Notes under the pieces: model-generated
What the model was told of the DNA's origin: nothing
Database searches by the model: none
The model's input: only the letters and a program-made list of their open reading frames with translations
In this document: piece after piece, positions 18,774 to 28,712 of the stretch
Layout of the letters: each line of letters starts with the position of its first letter
How positions within the stretch are numbered: the stretch's first letter is position 1
NCBI RefSeq assembly: GCF_013184075.1
Contig: NZ_JABEQQ010000002.1
Coordinates: forward strand, 434,001 to 498,000
Length of the DNA stretch: 64,000 nucleotides
Direction of reading: 5' to 3'
Origin: Lentilactobacillus kribbianus
Lineage (GTDB): Bacteria > Bacillota > Bacilli > Lactobacillales > Lactobacillaceae
Position numbers and translations under genes: made by a program

Positions 18774-21700
18774 TCAATCTGTCATTACTACCGAAACTAG
18801 GTTAGAAACACCGTAATTTTGCATCGTAACTCCATACATCTGATCTACAAATACCATAGTTTCTTTTCGGTGAGTAATCACGATAAATTGAGTTTCATTA
18901 GTAAAAAACTTCAAATACTTAGCAAATCGTTCAACATTAGCTGGATCCAAGGCAGCTTCTACTTCATCTAAAATACAAAATGGTACTGGTTGAATTTTTA
19001 AAATAGCAAATAATAATGAAATAGCCGTCAGTGCTTTTTCGCCACCTGATAATAATGATAATGGTCGATTCTTTTTACCAGGAGGCATTGCCATGATATC
19101 AATTCCAGAAGTTAACGGTCGATCTGGATCAGTCATAATTAACTGAGCCTTACCACCACCACCAAACATTTCTTTAAAGACAGTATTAAAAGCCAACGCT
19201 AATTGCTTAAAGGACTCTTCAAACTGCTGGGCACTTAATCGATCAATTTTATGGATTGTATTCTGTAAATTTTTCAGTGAGTCCTGCACGTCTTGTCGTT
19301 GTTTAATCAAAAAATGATAACGTTTATTCACTGAATTGTATTCATCAATAGCCCCTACGTTGACAGCTCCAATTTCATTCAAGCCCTTTTCTAACAATGC
19401 AATTTTAGTAGCCACTTTGGAACTTGTTAACTGTGCTCCCTTAAGTTGAATTAGTTGGTTATCCGTATAGTGGTATTCTTGTTTCAACTTAATTATTAGT
19501 TCTTCCAGACGTTGTTTTAGCGTACTCGTATTTTGTCGCTGAGTTGCCACTTGCTGAATGATAGTAGCCACCTGAACTTCTGCTTGATTTAAAGTATCTT
19601 GCCAATTAGTTAATTCATCCGATAAAGTTATTTGTTGTTGTTTTAAATTATTGTCAGAAGTAGCTTGTTTTGACAACCGTTCTTTACAATCAATAATTTG
19701 TTGTTCAACTTCTTTAATCTCAGCATCAGTAACCATATTTTGCTGTTTTTGATTATCTTTAAAATTTTGCAATTGTTGCTTAGTTGAATTAAGCAATTTA
19801 CTAATTTGTTCAATATTAATCGAGATATAACTTTGTTGTTGGTTTAATTTACTTAAAGACTCAGTTTCTGTAGCTTGCTTAGCTCGTAGATTTAATTGAA
19901 TTGTTGTTTTCTCATTAATTGTTTGATTTATTTGCGTAATTTTCCGATTAACTCGCTCCAAATCAACAGTTAACTGCTGATTAGTTAATTTCAAACGTTT
20001 AATATCTTGTAGACTATTTTGCCGTTGTTGTATTTGATTTTTGCTAATTGTTGCTTGATTGATTAGTGTATGTCTAGATGCAATGACATTTTCTTTTTCG
20101 CGTTTTTTTTGATTTAATAATTCTAATCGATCACTAATTTGTTGCTTTTGATTATCAATTTCTTGCTCTAATTTTCTTTTATTAGCCTGGTTAGCAGTTA
20201 AATTAACTTCTTGTTGTTGGCCCAATAATAATACATCCTGATACTTTTGCTTAGTAGCTTTTACCTGTTGTTTATCAGCCAAAAAATGGCCAGTACCATG
20301 ACGTTGCGCTCCACCAGTAAGTGTTCCACCAGGATTAACTACTTGACCATCTAGCGTAACTACTTTAATTCGTTGATGCGCGGTTTGATTAATGGTTAAC
20401 GCATTAGTTAAATTATCAGCTACAACTGTGTTACCCAACAAAAACCATTGGATTTTAGTTAATTTTTCATTTATCGAAACCAAATCGGCCGCAACACCAA
20501 TGTACCCTGGTAATTGTTTGATTTGATTTAACAAATGTGCTTCAATCTTATGTTCCTTTAAGGATTGAATGGGTAAAAACGTGACCCGTCCTAGCTTATT
20601 TTTAGTCAAATAAGAAATTGCCTCTTTAGCAACACCATCATTGTCTACAATAATATTCTGTAATCGCCTTCCTAAAGCTGTTTCGATGGCCAATGTATAA
20701 CGATTACTAGTGTCAATAAAATCAGCAACTGTTCCCCATAAACCGTTAAAATCATTTCGTTGTTTTAATAAATTTTGAACACATTGATGGTACGAATGGT
20801 GTTCTTGAACTGACCGGTCTTCGTAGGTAAGCTGAGACTTTAGTTGTTCCTTTTGATTGATCAATTGTTGCCACTTTTGGGTGGTCAATTCTAATTGTTT
20901 TTGCTGTTCTTGACGCTGTTGCTGCAGTTTATTTAATTGTTGTTTTTGCTGATCTAAATTTAACTCGAGGGTCTCAATATCCTGCTTTAGAGTATTAATT
21001 TGCTTTTCTTGAATTGCAATTTGTTTTTGTTGCTCTTGTTTTCTTCTAATAAAATTAGCCGTTTCTTGCTCCTGTTGGCTTTGCTGCTTTTGAAGTTCTT
21101 CAACTCTAGTGACACCCACCGTTTGTTGTTCTAACAGCTTAAGCCGTTGATCTTGTATCTTGGCCAAATCTGACTGTAATGGTTTAATGTTCAACTCAAT
21201 AATTTGACGTTGATATTGATCCAAAAGGCCATTTTTTTGGGTTATTTGCTGATCTAGTTCCCTTTTTTGTTGTTGCCATTGTGCTAACTCATCTTCTTGC
21301 TTACTAAGACTTTCGTTAGCCTGTTGAATTTGGTTAGCTAAATTATTTACCGCTTGTCGTTGATATTGTTGCTGCTGCTTAATTAATTTTAACTGACCTT
21401 CTAATTGTTCTTTTTTAACCATTTCTTTATTGTGACGGTCACGCTGAGTATCATTATCTTGCTCAATCATTACTATCTTTTGCTTTAAGGCAGTAATATG
21501 CCCTTGAGCCGTTTTAATTTGTTGCTGTGCCTGATTTTTGGTTTCAGTTAAATTTTCTAAATTGTTTGATTTTAATTCTAACTGACTTAATAAAGAAGCA
21601 TATTGGCTACCTATTTGTTGCTCTTTTAATGTATCCAATTGTTGCTTTTGAGTTAAATAATCAGCAGCAATGTCACTTTCATCTTTTAACTTCGGTAAAC

Positions 21701-22301
21701 GTTGTTCTAATTCAAAAATAATATCATTTAGCCGAGTTAAATTATCATTGGTACTTTCAATGTTTGATTGGGTCGTCTTTTTTTGTTGTTTATATTGATA
21801 GATACCGGCCAGATTTTCAATAATATATCGACGTTGTTCAGCAGTACTGCTTAAAACCCCCTCAACATTTCCCTGAGAAATAATCGAATATGCGTCAGCG
21901 CCTAATCCTGAATCCATAAATAGTTCTGTAATATCTTTGAGCCGACATTCTTGATTATTAATCCCGTACCAACTGTCACCGTTACGAAACAATTTTCTAG
22001 TAACTGCGATTTCTTTATAAGGGGTTTTTAAATACTGATCTGAATTATCCAAAATAATTGTAACTTTAGCTAAATTCATTGCCTTGCGATTCTCGGCACC
22101 GGAAAAAATAACATCCGTCATTTTTTGTCCTCGTAATGTTTTAGCTGACTGTTCCCCTAAAACCCAGCGAACCGCCTCAGCAATATTGCTTTTCCCACTA
22201 CCATTGGGACCAACAATTGCGGTAATACCATCGGGCATGTTAATGACCGTTTTATCTGCAAAAGATTTAAATCCAGAAATTTGAATAGATTTTAATTGCA
22301 C
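18774..22301 (-). CDS. smc: Chromosome partition protein SMC
   Basis: This SMC ATPase organises and separates chromosomes with ScpA and ScpB. The N-terminal head has Walker A GPNGSGKSNIAEAVRWVLGE. Two coiled-coil arms flank the hinge (about residues 500-670, including LWGTVADFID and GGTLTGGAQR). The C-terminal head has LSGGEKALTAISLLFA and Walker B FCILDEVEAALD. The length of 1175 residues is normal. The arms are strikingly rich in glutamine rather than the usual Glu/Lys mix. The start is GTG, just after rnc. Confidence 0.96.
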   Translation of the reverse strand: MQLKSIQISGFKSFADKTVINMPDGITAIVGPNGSGKSNIAEAVRWVLGEQSAKTLRGQKMTDVIFSGAENRKAMNLAKVTIILDNSDQYLKTPYKEIAVTRKLFRNGDSWYGINNQECRLKDITELFMDSGLGADAYSIISQGNVEGVLSSTAEQRRYIIENLAGIYQYKQQKKTTQSNIESTNDNLTRLNDIIFELEQRLPKLKDESDIAADYLTQKQQLDTLKEQQIGSQYASLLSQLELKSNNLENLTETKNQAQQQIKTAQGHITALKQKIVMIEQDNDTQRDRHNKEMVKKEQLEGQLKLIKQQQQYQRQAVNNLANQIQQANESLSKQEDELAQWQQQKRELDQQITQKNGLLDQYQRQIIELNIKPLQSDLAKIQDQRLKLLEQQTVGVTRVEELQKQQSQQEQETANFIRRKQEQQKQIAIQEKQINTLKQDIETLELNLDQQKQQLNKLQQQRQEQQKQLELTTQKWQQLINQKEQLKSQLTYEDRSVQEHHSYHQCVQNLLKQRNDFNGLWGTVADFIDTSNRYTLAIETALGRRLQNIIVDNDGVAKEAISYLTKNKLGRVTFLPIQSLKEHKIEAHLLNQIKQLPGYIGVAADLVSINEKLTKIQWFLLGNTVVADNLTNALTINQTAHQRIKVVTLDGQVVNPGGTLTGGAQRHGTGHFLADKQQVKATKQKYQDVLLLGQQQEVNLTANQANKRKLEQEIDNQKQQISDRLELLNQKKREKENVIASRHTLINQATISKNQIQQRQNSLQDIKRLKLTNQQLTVDLERVNRKITQINQTINEKTTIQLNLRAKQATETESLSKLNQQQSYISINIEQISKLLNSTKQQLQNFKDNQKQQNMVTDAEIKEVEQQIIDCKERLSKQATSDNNLKQQQITLSDELTNWQDTLNQAEVQVATIIQQVATQRQNTSTLKQRLEELIIKLKQEYHYTDNQLIQLKGAQLTSSKVATKIALLEKGLNEIGAVNVGAIDEYNSVNKRYHFLIKQRQDVQDSLKNLQNTIHKIDRLSAQQFEESFKQLALAFNTVFKEMFGGGGKAQLIMTDPDRPLTSGIDIMAMPPGKKNRPLSLLSGGEKALTAISLLFAILKIQPVPFCILDEVEAALDPANVERFAKYLKFFTNETQFIVITHRKETMVFVDQMYGVTMQNYGVSNLVSVVMTD

Positions 22302-22309
22302 AATGACCC

Positions 22310-23011
22310 CTACTTATCTACTTCACTATAGTGAGTTAATGCTTGTTGAGCTGCCTTTTGTTCAGCTCCTTTTTTAGAATGACCTACTCCAACACCAAGT
22401 TCTTGACCGCCTACGGTTACACTAACCTTGAATTGACGATCATTTTCCGGACCAAATTCATCTAACAGTTCATAATCAATGGCAACCGGACCATCATGTT
22501 GAGCTAATTCTTGTAGTTCAGTTTTATGATCAAAAAATTCGTCAAAGGCCCCTTGATCTAGCTTAGGAAAAACTACTTGATGACAAAACTTTTCTACTGC
22601 TGCCTTGCCTTGGTCTAAATATAATGCTCCTACAAATGATTCAAAAATATCGCACAAAAGTGAATCACGTTCACGAGCATGGGCCTTTTCTTCACCTTTT
22701 CCCAAACGAATATATTGGTCAAAATGACATTCTCGAGCAAAACTACTAAAACTTTGTTCGTTAACCATTGCTGCCCTTAAACGGGTTAATCGTCCTTGCG
22801 GTAACTTTGGATATCTCAAAAAAATGTATTCAGAAACCACTAATTGTAAAACTGCGTCACCCAAAAATTCAATTCTTTCATAAAATTTCAAGTGTTGTTG
22901 CTTATGCTCATTTACGTAAGAAGCTTGCGTAAAGGCCTCATCTAATAAATCCGTATTTTGAAAATTAATATTAAAATCCTTTGATAACATTTCCTTTAAA
23001 CCAGGTATCAT
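22310..23011 (-). CDS. rnc: Ribonuclease III
   Basis: This double-strand-specific RNase processes rRNA precursors and structured mRNAs. The catalytic signature ERIEFLGDAVLQL lies near residue 45 and the second metal-binding stretch LLCDIFESFVGALYLD near 118. A C-terminal dsRNA-binding domain ends GHSKKGAEQKAAQQAL. The length of 233 residues is typical. The gene is separated from acpP by a terminator and begins the rnc-smc-ftsY run. Confidence 0.96.
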   Translation of the reverse strand: MIPGLKEMLSKDFNINFQNTDLLDEAFTQASYVNEHKQQHLKFYERIEFLGDAVLQLVVSEYIFLRYPKLPQGRLTRLRAAMVNEQSFSSFARECHFDQYIRLGKGEEKAHARERDSLLCDIFESFVGALYLDQGKAAVEKFCHQVVFPKLDQGAFDEFFDHKTELQELAQHDGPVAIDYELLDEFGPENDRQFKVSVTVGGQELGVGVGHSKKGAEQKAAQQALTHYSEVDK

Positions 23012-23037
23012 TTTGTTCCTCCATAATTGGTAATATA

Positions 23038-23081
23038 AGAAAAAATTGAAATTAATTCCTACAGGAACAATTTCAATTTCA
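23038..23081 (-). terminator. Terminator of acpP
   Basis: On the minus strand GAAATTGAAATT-TTCC pairs with GGAA-AATTTCAATTT-like sequence around TGTA, followed by a T-rich run. It lies just after the acpP stop and before rnc. Confidence 0.75.
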
Positions 23082-23086
23082 AAGAT

Positions 23087-23332
23087 TTATTTACTTTGTT
23101 TTTCAAAAATGTAATTAACTGCTTCATCGATAGTATTAAGATTTTCAGCATCTTCGTCTGAAATTTCAGCATCAAAAGTGTCTTCTAATTCCAATACAAA
23201 TTCAACAAAGTCAATTGAATCAGCATCCAAATCAGTTTTAAAATTTAATGTTCCAGTTATCTTATCTCGTTGAACATCAAATTGATCTGCTGTAATATCA
23301 GCAATTTTATTAAAAATTTCTTCTTTTTCCAT
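23087..23332 (-). CDS. acpP: Acyl carrier protein
   Basis: This acidic 81-residue protein carries growing acyl chains on 4'-phosphopantetheine. The attachment serine is in DADSIDFVEF, with Ile in place of the usual Leu of the DSL motif. It follows plsX in the plsX-acpP order. The fabD and fabG genes found between them in Bacillus are not here, so the fatty acid synthase genes must lie elsewhere or be missing. GGAG-like sequence upstream is weak. Confidence 0.94.
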   Translation of the reverse strand: MEKEEIFNKIADITADQFDVQRDKITGTLNFKTDLDADSIDFVEFVLELEDTFDAEISDEDAENLNTIDEAVNYIFEKQSK

Positions 23333-23395
23333 TTAAATTACACCTAACTTATCATTAATTTTGCAGTCTTAATAATCACATTATAACAAATAAGA

Positions 23396-24430
23396 TTATT
23401 TTTTGGTGCTTAATTTAATTTCTTCTAATTCAGCTTGATGATCCGCAATGTACTCCTCTAACGAAGCAATTAAACCAGAATTAACAATCATCTTAATTTG
23501 ATTAATTGTATTTTTTATCGTATCTGCTTTACTGCTACCATGAGTTTTAACTACTGGAGCTTTAACCCCCAGCAACACAGCCCCACCATACTTAGAATAA
23601 TCCATTTTAGAAACCATTTGATTCAAGCCATTCTTTAAAAGTAAGCCGCCAATTTTGGCCTTGATTCCATTATCCATAATAGCCGACTTTAACATTGAAC
23701 CCATTGCTTTGGCTGTACCTTCAATAGCTTTTAAAGTTGCATTACCAGTAAAGCCATCAGTAACCACCACGTCTGCCGGACCATTTAAAATATCACGAGA
23801 TTCTACATTGCCTACAAAATTAAAGGTTGAATTATTGGCTAGTAAGTCATGGACTTTACGGTGATTCATATCACCTTTATCTGCTTCAGTACCATTATTT
23901 AATAAACCAATTCTAGGATTAGTTAACCCCATTACCTTCTGACCATAAAATTCACCCATTAGCGCATATTGATACATATTTAATGGCTTAGTATCTGCAT
24001 TAGCTCCCACGTCTAACATAACAAAATGGCCATTATTTTCTGTTACTACTGGCAATTCCGTGGTTAAGCCCGGTCGGTCAATTCCCTTAATCCGTCCCAC
24101 AATAAAGAGGCCCGCAGCTAAAACTGCTCCTGAATTACCGGCTGAAAAAAAGGCATCTGCTTTTTGATCTTTAACAGCTTGAGCCGCTAGAACTAAACTT
24201 GATTGTTTTTTGGTTCGAACCGCTTTAACGGGCTCATCTTCCATGGTAATGATCTCTGGAGCATCAATGATTTCAATTTGTGCGTCATTATCCAAATACT
24301 TTTTAATTTGATCAGTTTGACCAAATAATAAAAACTCTAGGTCTGGATTTTCTTCGCGAGCCAACATTACACCCTTAACTACTTGTTCAGGGGCAAAATC
24401 GCCTCCCATTGCATCAACAGCAATTTTCAT
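23396..24430 (-). CDS. plsX: Phosphate acyltransferase PlsX
   Basis: This enzyme converts acyl-ACP to acyl-phosphate for PlsY. The ATG at 24430 gives the family start MKIAVDAMGGDFAP; an in-frame start 12 bases upstream is unlikely. Other family runs are SAGNSGAVLAAG, LDVGANAD and TDGFTGNATLK. The length of 344 residues is normal. The gene starts only 8 bases after the recG stop. PlsY is encoded separately at 8390-9022. Confidence 0.95.
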   Translation of the reverse strand: MKIAVDAMGGDFAPEQVVKGVMLAREENPDLEFLLFGQTDQIKKYLDNDAQIEIIDAPEIITMEDEPVKAVRTKKQSSLVLAAQAVKDQKADAFFSAGNSGAVLAAGLFIVGRIKGIDRPGLTTELPVVTENNGHFVMLDVGANADTKPLNMYQYALMGEFYGQKVMGLTNPRIGLLNNGTEADKGDMNHRKVHDLLANNSTFNFVGNVESRDILNGPADVVVTDGFTGNATLKAIEGTAKAMGSMLKSAIMDNGIKAKIGGLLLKNGLNQMVSKMDYSKYGGAVLLGVKAPVVKTHGSSKADTIKNTINQIKMIVNSGLIASLEEYIADHQAELEEIKLSTKK

Positions 24431-24438
24431 ATAGTGCC

Positions 24439-26463
24439 TCACATATTATTTAATTTATTAGTTTGTAAATACTTAGCTAATTGTACATTCTCTGGCTTAC
24501 TTTGCCAATTTTTTTCGCTGACAATTTGGCGGGCCTCATTAGCAGCAACGGTCAATATATTCATATCCCCAATTGGATCACCTAGTCTAAATTCCGGCAG
24601 ACCTGATTGTTTAGAGCCAACTAAATCTCCTTGGCCTCTTAACTCCAAATCTTTTTGGGATAAGAAAAAACCATCAGTGCTTTGGACAATGGCATTCATT
24701 CTTTCTTTTCCTAATTTATTCTTTGGATCGGCAATTAAAATACAATAAGATTGATCAGCTCCTCGACCAACACGCCCCCGCAACTGATGCAATTGGGCCA
24801 AACCAAAATGATCAGCGTCCAAAATAACCATAGTATTAGCATTAGCAACATCGACCCCCACTTCAATTACCGTTGTGGCAACCAAAAGTTGGTAACGTCC
24901 TTGCTTAAACTGTTGCATAACTTCATCTTTTTCATCATTGGTCATTCTGCCATGAAGTAATCCGACATTGAATTCCTCACCAAAAATTGTTCGAAAACGT
25001 TCATATATTTCAGTAGCATTTTTCATATCCACTGCATCTGACTCTTCGATTAACGGTGCTACAACATATACTTGATGAGAAGCTAACAACTGTTTTTTAA
25101 TGAACGCTAATGCCTGGTTAGTTTTAGCAGCGGGTAACCAAGTGGTTTTAATAGATTGTCGTCCGGCTGGTAATTCATCAATAATAGAAGTATCCATATC
25201 ACCATACATTGTAATGGCCAACGTTCGTGGAATTGGCGTTGCTGTCATGGACAAAAGATTCACTGCTGAACCCTTTGCTTTTAACGCCTTACGTTGATTA
25301 ACCCCAAAGCGATGCTGTTCATCAATTACCGCTAACCCTAAATTTTGATAACGTACTTCAGTTTGAAATAAGGCGTGGGTACCAACAATTAAGTTGATTT
25401 GACCATCTTCAATTCTGGGTAACAATAACTTTCTAGCCGCTGGTTTAGTAGAACCTGTAAGCAAACCAACATTAACTGCCGTATCCTTAAATAAATTAGC
25501 CAACTTATTTGCATGCTGTTGAGCCAAAATTTCGGTAGGTGCCATTATTGCCGCTTGCTTACCGCCTAAGACCGTCATTAATACTGCAATAGCTGCAACA
25601 ATAGTTTTGCCACTCCCAACATCACCCTGTAACAGTCGATTCATTTCTCTAGGGGCCTTTAAGTCCGCTTTGATTTCATTAATAACTTTAATTTGGGCAT
25701 TAGTCAGTTGGAATGGTAACTGATCAATAAAATGATTGATTGATTGATCATCAATTTCAATTTGAGCTACAGAATTAATAATCCGTTTTTGTTCACGCAT
25801 TTCTTGTAATTGCATTTCATAAAGAAAAAACTCCATAAATTTACCAGTTCGTAGAGCCAATTGAGCTGATTTAGGTGATTTAGGAAAATGCAAATTATAG
25901 ATAGTGTCATGAAAATTTTCTAAGTGATAATGTTTTCGCAATTTCTCCGGAACGACATCCACAATTACCGATTGATAATCATCAAAGGCTTGCTGGATCA
26001 GCTTTTGAATTGTATTTTGCTTAATTTCCTTACTAGCCGGGTAAATTGAAGCAAACTGATTGCCGCCATCGTGAATGATTTTAATACCTTGAATCTGGTG
26101 TCGAACCTGGTTAAAAGTACCGTAAACAATGATTTCAGTATTAGCCTCAATTTGTTTTTTAATCCATGGCTGGTTAAAAAAAGAAACTGTTATTGGTGAA
26201 TTATTAACTAGCAATTGGACATTCACAATAGCCCGTTTACGACCAAAGCGTACAATAGTCGGCTCTCCTAATACGATCCCTTTAACTGTTACTTTTTGAC
26301 CATCTACGGCTTGTTTCAGGTCTATTAACGACATATCGTCATAACGCCTAGGAAAATAGGTTAATAGGTCCCTAACGGTATTAATTCCCAATTTATTTAA
26401 AGCAACTGCTTTTTTAGGGCCTACACCATTTAATTCTGTAATTGCATCATTTAATTTTTTCAT
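24439..26463 (-). CDS. recG: ATP-dependent DNA helicase RecG
   Basis: This branch-migrating helicase remodels stalled forks and Holliday junctions. The N-terminal wedge/OB domain precedes helicase motifs: LQGDVGSGKTIVA (Walker A), VIDEQHRFG (DEQH box), SMTATPIPRT and a late GRVGRGADQSYC. The ATG at 26463 with AAAGGA upstream gives MKKLNDAI and 674 residues. A longer in-frame reading would run through the terminator hairpin and is rejected. The gene leads recG-plsX-acpP. Confidence 0.95.
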   Translation of the reverse strand: MKKLNDAITELNGVGPKKAVALNKLGINTVRDLLTYFPRRYDDMSLIDLKQAVDGQKVTVKGIVLGEPTIVRFGRKRAIVNVQLLVNNSPITVSFFNQPWIKKQIEANTEIIVYGTFNQVRHQIQGIKIIHDGGNQFASIYPASKEIKQNTIQKLIQQAFDDYQSVIVDVVPEKLRKHYHLENFHDTIYNLHFPKSPKSAQLALRTGKFMEFFLYEMQLQEMREQKRIINSVAQIEIDDQSINHFIDQLPFQLTNAQIKVINEIKADLKAPREMNRLLQGDVGSGKTIVAAIAVLMTVLGGKQAAIMAPTEILAQQHANKLANLFKDTAVNVGLLTGSTKPAARKLLLPRIEDGQINLIVGTHALFQTEVRYQNLGLAVIDEQHRFGVNQRKALKAKGSAVNLLSMTATPIPRTLAITMYGDMDTSIIDELPAGRQSIKTTWLPAAKTNQALAFIKKQLLASHQVYVVAPLIEESDAVDMKNATEIYERFRTIFGEEFNVGLLHGRMTNDEKDEVMQQFKQGRYQLLVATTVIEVGVDVANANTMVILDADHFGLAQLHQLRGRVGRGADQSYCILIADPKNKLGKERMNAIVQSTDGFFLSQKDLELRGQGDLVGSKQSGLPEFRLGDPIGDMNILTVAANEARQIVSEKNWQSKPENVQLAKYLQTNKLNNM

Positions 26464-26469
26464 TATTAA

Positions 26470-26518
26470 TCCTTTAAAAAGACAAGGGGTCGGGAACATT
26501 ATGTTCTCCGACCCTTTG
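26470..26518 (-). terminator. Terminator between fakA-like gene and recG
   Basis: On the minus strand AAGGGTCGG-GAACAT pairs with ATGTTC-CCGACCC and is followed by CTTGTC then T5. It directly precedes the recG ribosome site, so recG expression needs read-through or a local promoter. Confidence 0.75.
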
Positions 26519-26528
26519 GATAAATAAA

Positions 26529-28217
26529 TTATTCAACCGAAATTAAAAATGGATAAACCGGTTGATCACCTTCATGAATTTCAACTTCTAATTCATCATC
26601 AAGGTTCAAGATACCATCAGCCACTTGTTGAGCATGATCTTCATCAGTATCATTTCCCCAAAGGATAGTGATTGCTTCGCTATCTTCATCAAGCATTTTT
26701 GCGACCATATCGATGGATGTTTGAACCAAATCTGTTCCAATAACAGCGATTTTGCCATCAACGATTCCCATTAACTGACCTTTTTTAATTTCTAAGTCAT
26801 TTAAACTAGTATCACGAACCGCAGTCGTAACTTGACCAGATTTAACAGTTGCTAAATTAGCAGCCATCATTTCTTCATTTTCAGTTAATGATCCTTCTGG
26901 ATTATAACCCAGCATAGCCGTGATTCCTTGAGAAACAGAAGTGCTATGCACAATTGCCGTTGGAATATCTACTACTTCAGCCGCTTGTTCGGCAGCTAAA
27001 AAGATGTTTTTGTTATCTGGTAGTACAATAACGTTCTCGGCATTAGCTTGTTTAATCAAGTTGACGATATCTTCCGTGCTAGGGTTCATCGTTTGACCAC
27101 CACTGAGTACTTCGCTGACGCCCATGCTCTTCAATAACTTAGTAATACCCTCACCACTAGCAACGGCAACCACGGCTGTTGTTTTAGGTTGTTCTGGTTC
27201 ACTAGAAACTGCAGGCATGTTTTCTTCGTCTTGTTCGATAATAGTTTCTTGTTGTAAACGCATGTTATCAACTTTAACTTTAGCTAGATCCCCGAATTCT
27301 TGTCCCCAAGCGATTACCTTACCGGGATGTTCAGTGTGTACGTGAACTTTAACAATTTCTTCGTCGTTGACCACCAAGAGTGAGTCACCTAGATTAGCAA
27401 GATAATCATAGAAAGTTTCATAATCAAAATCTTGATCAACTTGCTTGCCCCGTCCAATTCGAACCATGATTTCAGTACAATAGCCATAAACAATATCATC
27501 CGGGTTTAACTTACTTTGAACGCTTTGATGGTGCGCAGCATCAATCATTTCCGTCATTTCAGCATCGTTAGGTTGGTGACTATCCTCACTGGCAACAGTT
27601 CTACCATTTAAAATGTCATCAAAAGCTTCTAAAACAAAAGTCAAGCCTTGTCCACCAGAATCAACAACACCAACTTGTTTTAATACTGGTAGTAATTCTG
27701 GGGTCTTTTTTAATGCTATTTGTGCATTTTGATAAATAGCATCCATTACTGCTACCACATCATCAGTAGCAGCTGCCGTTTCTTTACCGGCCTGTGCTGC
27801 CATTCTAACTACCGTTAAAATGGTTCCTTCAGTCGGCTTCATCACTGATTTATATGCTGTTTCAGTCGCACTAATGAAAGCGTCTGCTAAATCTTGCGCT
27901 CCCAAAGCTTCTTTTTCACTAGTTGATTTAGAAAAGCCGCGGAAAATCTGAGATAAGATAACGCCAGAGTTCCCCCGGGCTCCCATCAATAATCCTTTGG
28001 CTAGTGAGTTAGCCAAATCGCCAACTTTAACGCTAACGTCTTGATTGACGTACTTTTCCCCGCTGCTTAATGATAGTGACATATTGGTTCCAGTATCTCC
28101 ATCAGGAACTGGGAAAACGTTTAATGAGTTAATAAATTCAGCATTATTATTAAGTTTATTAGCTGCCGCTTGAACCATTGCGGTAAATTCAACATTTGTA
28201 ATCTTTGATACTTTCAA
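26529..28217 (-). CDS. fakA: DAK2-domain fatty acid kinase subunit (FakA/YloV family)
   Basis: This is the ATP-binding subunit family that phosphorylates fatty acids presented by FakB, feeding PlsX/PlsY with exogenous acyl chains. The N-terminal DAK2 domain has FPVPDGDTGTNMSLS and GARGNSGVILSQ, and the C-terminal part ends in the FakA tail. TTG at 28217 is the likely start: GGAGG lies 8 bases upstream and the protein then begins MKVSKITN, 562 residues. A longer ATG-initiated reading would overlap the upstream gene by 32 bases. No fakB is in the window. Confidence 0.9.
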   Translation of the reverse strand: MKVSKITNVEFTAMVQAAANKLNNNAEFINSLNVFPVPDGDTGTNMSLSLSSGEKYVNQDVSVKVGDLANSLAKGLLMGARGNSGVILSQIFRGFSKSTSEKEALGAQDLADAFISATETAYKSVMKPTEGTILTVVRMAAQAGKETAAATDDVVAVMDAIYQNAQIALKKTPELLPVLKQVGVVDSGGQGLTFVLEAFDDILNGRTVASEDSHQPNDAEMTEMIDAAHHQSVQSKLNPDDIVYGYCTEIMVRIGRGKQVDQDFDYETFYDYLANLGDSLLVVNDEEIVKVHVHTEHPGKVIAWGQEFGDLAKVKVDNMRLQQETIIEQDEENMPAVSSEPEQPKTTAVVAVASGEGITKLLKSMGVSEVLSGGQTMNPSTEDIVNLIKQANAENVIVLPDNKNIFLAAEQAAEVVDIPTAIVHSTSVSQGITAMLGYNPEGSLTENEEMMAANLATVKSGQVTTAVRDTSLNDLEIKKGQLMGIVDGKIAVIGTDLVQTSIDMVAKMLDEDSEAITILWGNDTDEDHAQQVADGILNLDDELEVEIHEGDQPVYPFLISVE

Positions 28218-28248
28218 GTGCTTATCCTCCTTGGTCAATTTAAATTTA

Positions 28249-28611
28249 TTAGTCGGCGAGTACTTGGACTCCCTGGACAACTACATTGACCGAGTTAGCG
28301 GTAACACCAAGCATACTTTCCAGGTTGTACTTAACTTTTGATTGAACATTTTTAGAAACTTCTGAAATCTTAGTTCCATAACTAACAATGATATAAACTT
28401 CAATAGAAATACCATTATCATTTTGGGTCACAACAACACCCTTAGAGTAATTTTCTCGTTTCAAAATATCATTAACATTATCACGTAATTGATTACGACT
28501 GGCCATACCAACCACGCCATAGTTATCGGTAGCAGCTCCACCCACTACTGTTGAAATAACGTCGTTATCAATGTCTACTGTTCCAAACTGTGTCTTAATT
28601 TTTACGGCCAT
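28249..28611 (-). CDS. Asp23/Gls24 family protein (YloU-like)
   Basis: This 120-residue member of the Asp23/Gls24 family precedes the fakA-like gene, as yloU precedes yloV in Bacillus. Family runs are GMASRNQLRDNVNDIL, NGISIEVYIIVSYG and VNVVVQGVQVL. Members are linked to envelope stress or scaffolding, but the precise role is unknown. AAGGAGG lies upstream. It is divergent from rpmB. A second family member lies at 48459-48896. Confidence 0.9.
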   Translation of the reverse strand: MAVKIKTQFGTVDIDNDVISTVVGGAATDNYGVVGMASRNQLRDNVNDILKRENYSKGVVVTQNDNGISIEVYIIVSYGTKISEVSKNVQSKVKYNLESMLGVTANSVNVVVQGVQVLAD

Positions 28612-28712
28612 AATTCACAGCCTCCTTGAAATTAGCTATTTTGACAATTAACATCAACCTATAATACCACAACTAAAATCAAAACTAAAATTAATGATGT
28701 AAAAGTAAGCTG

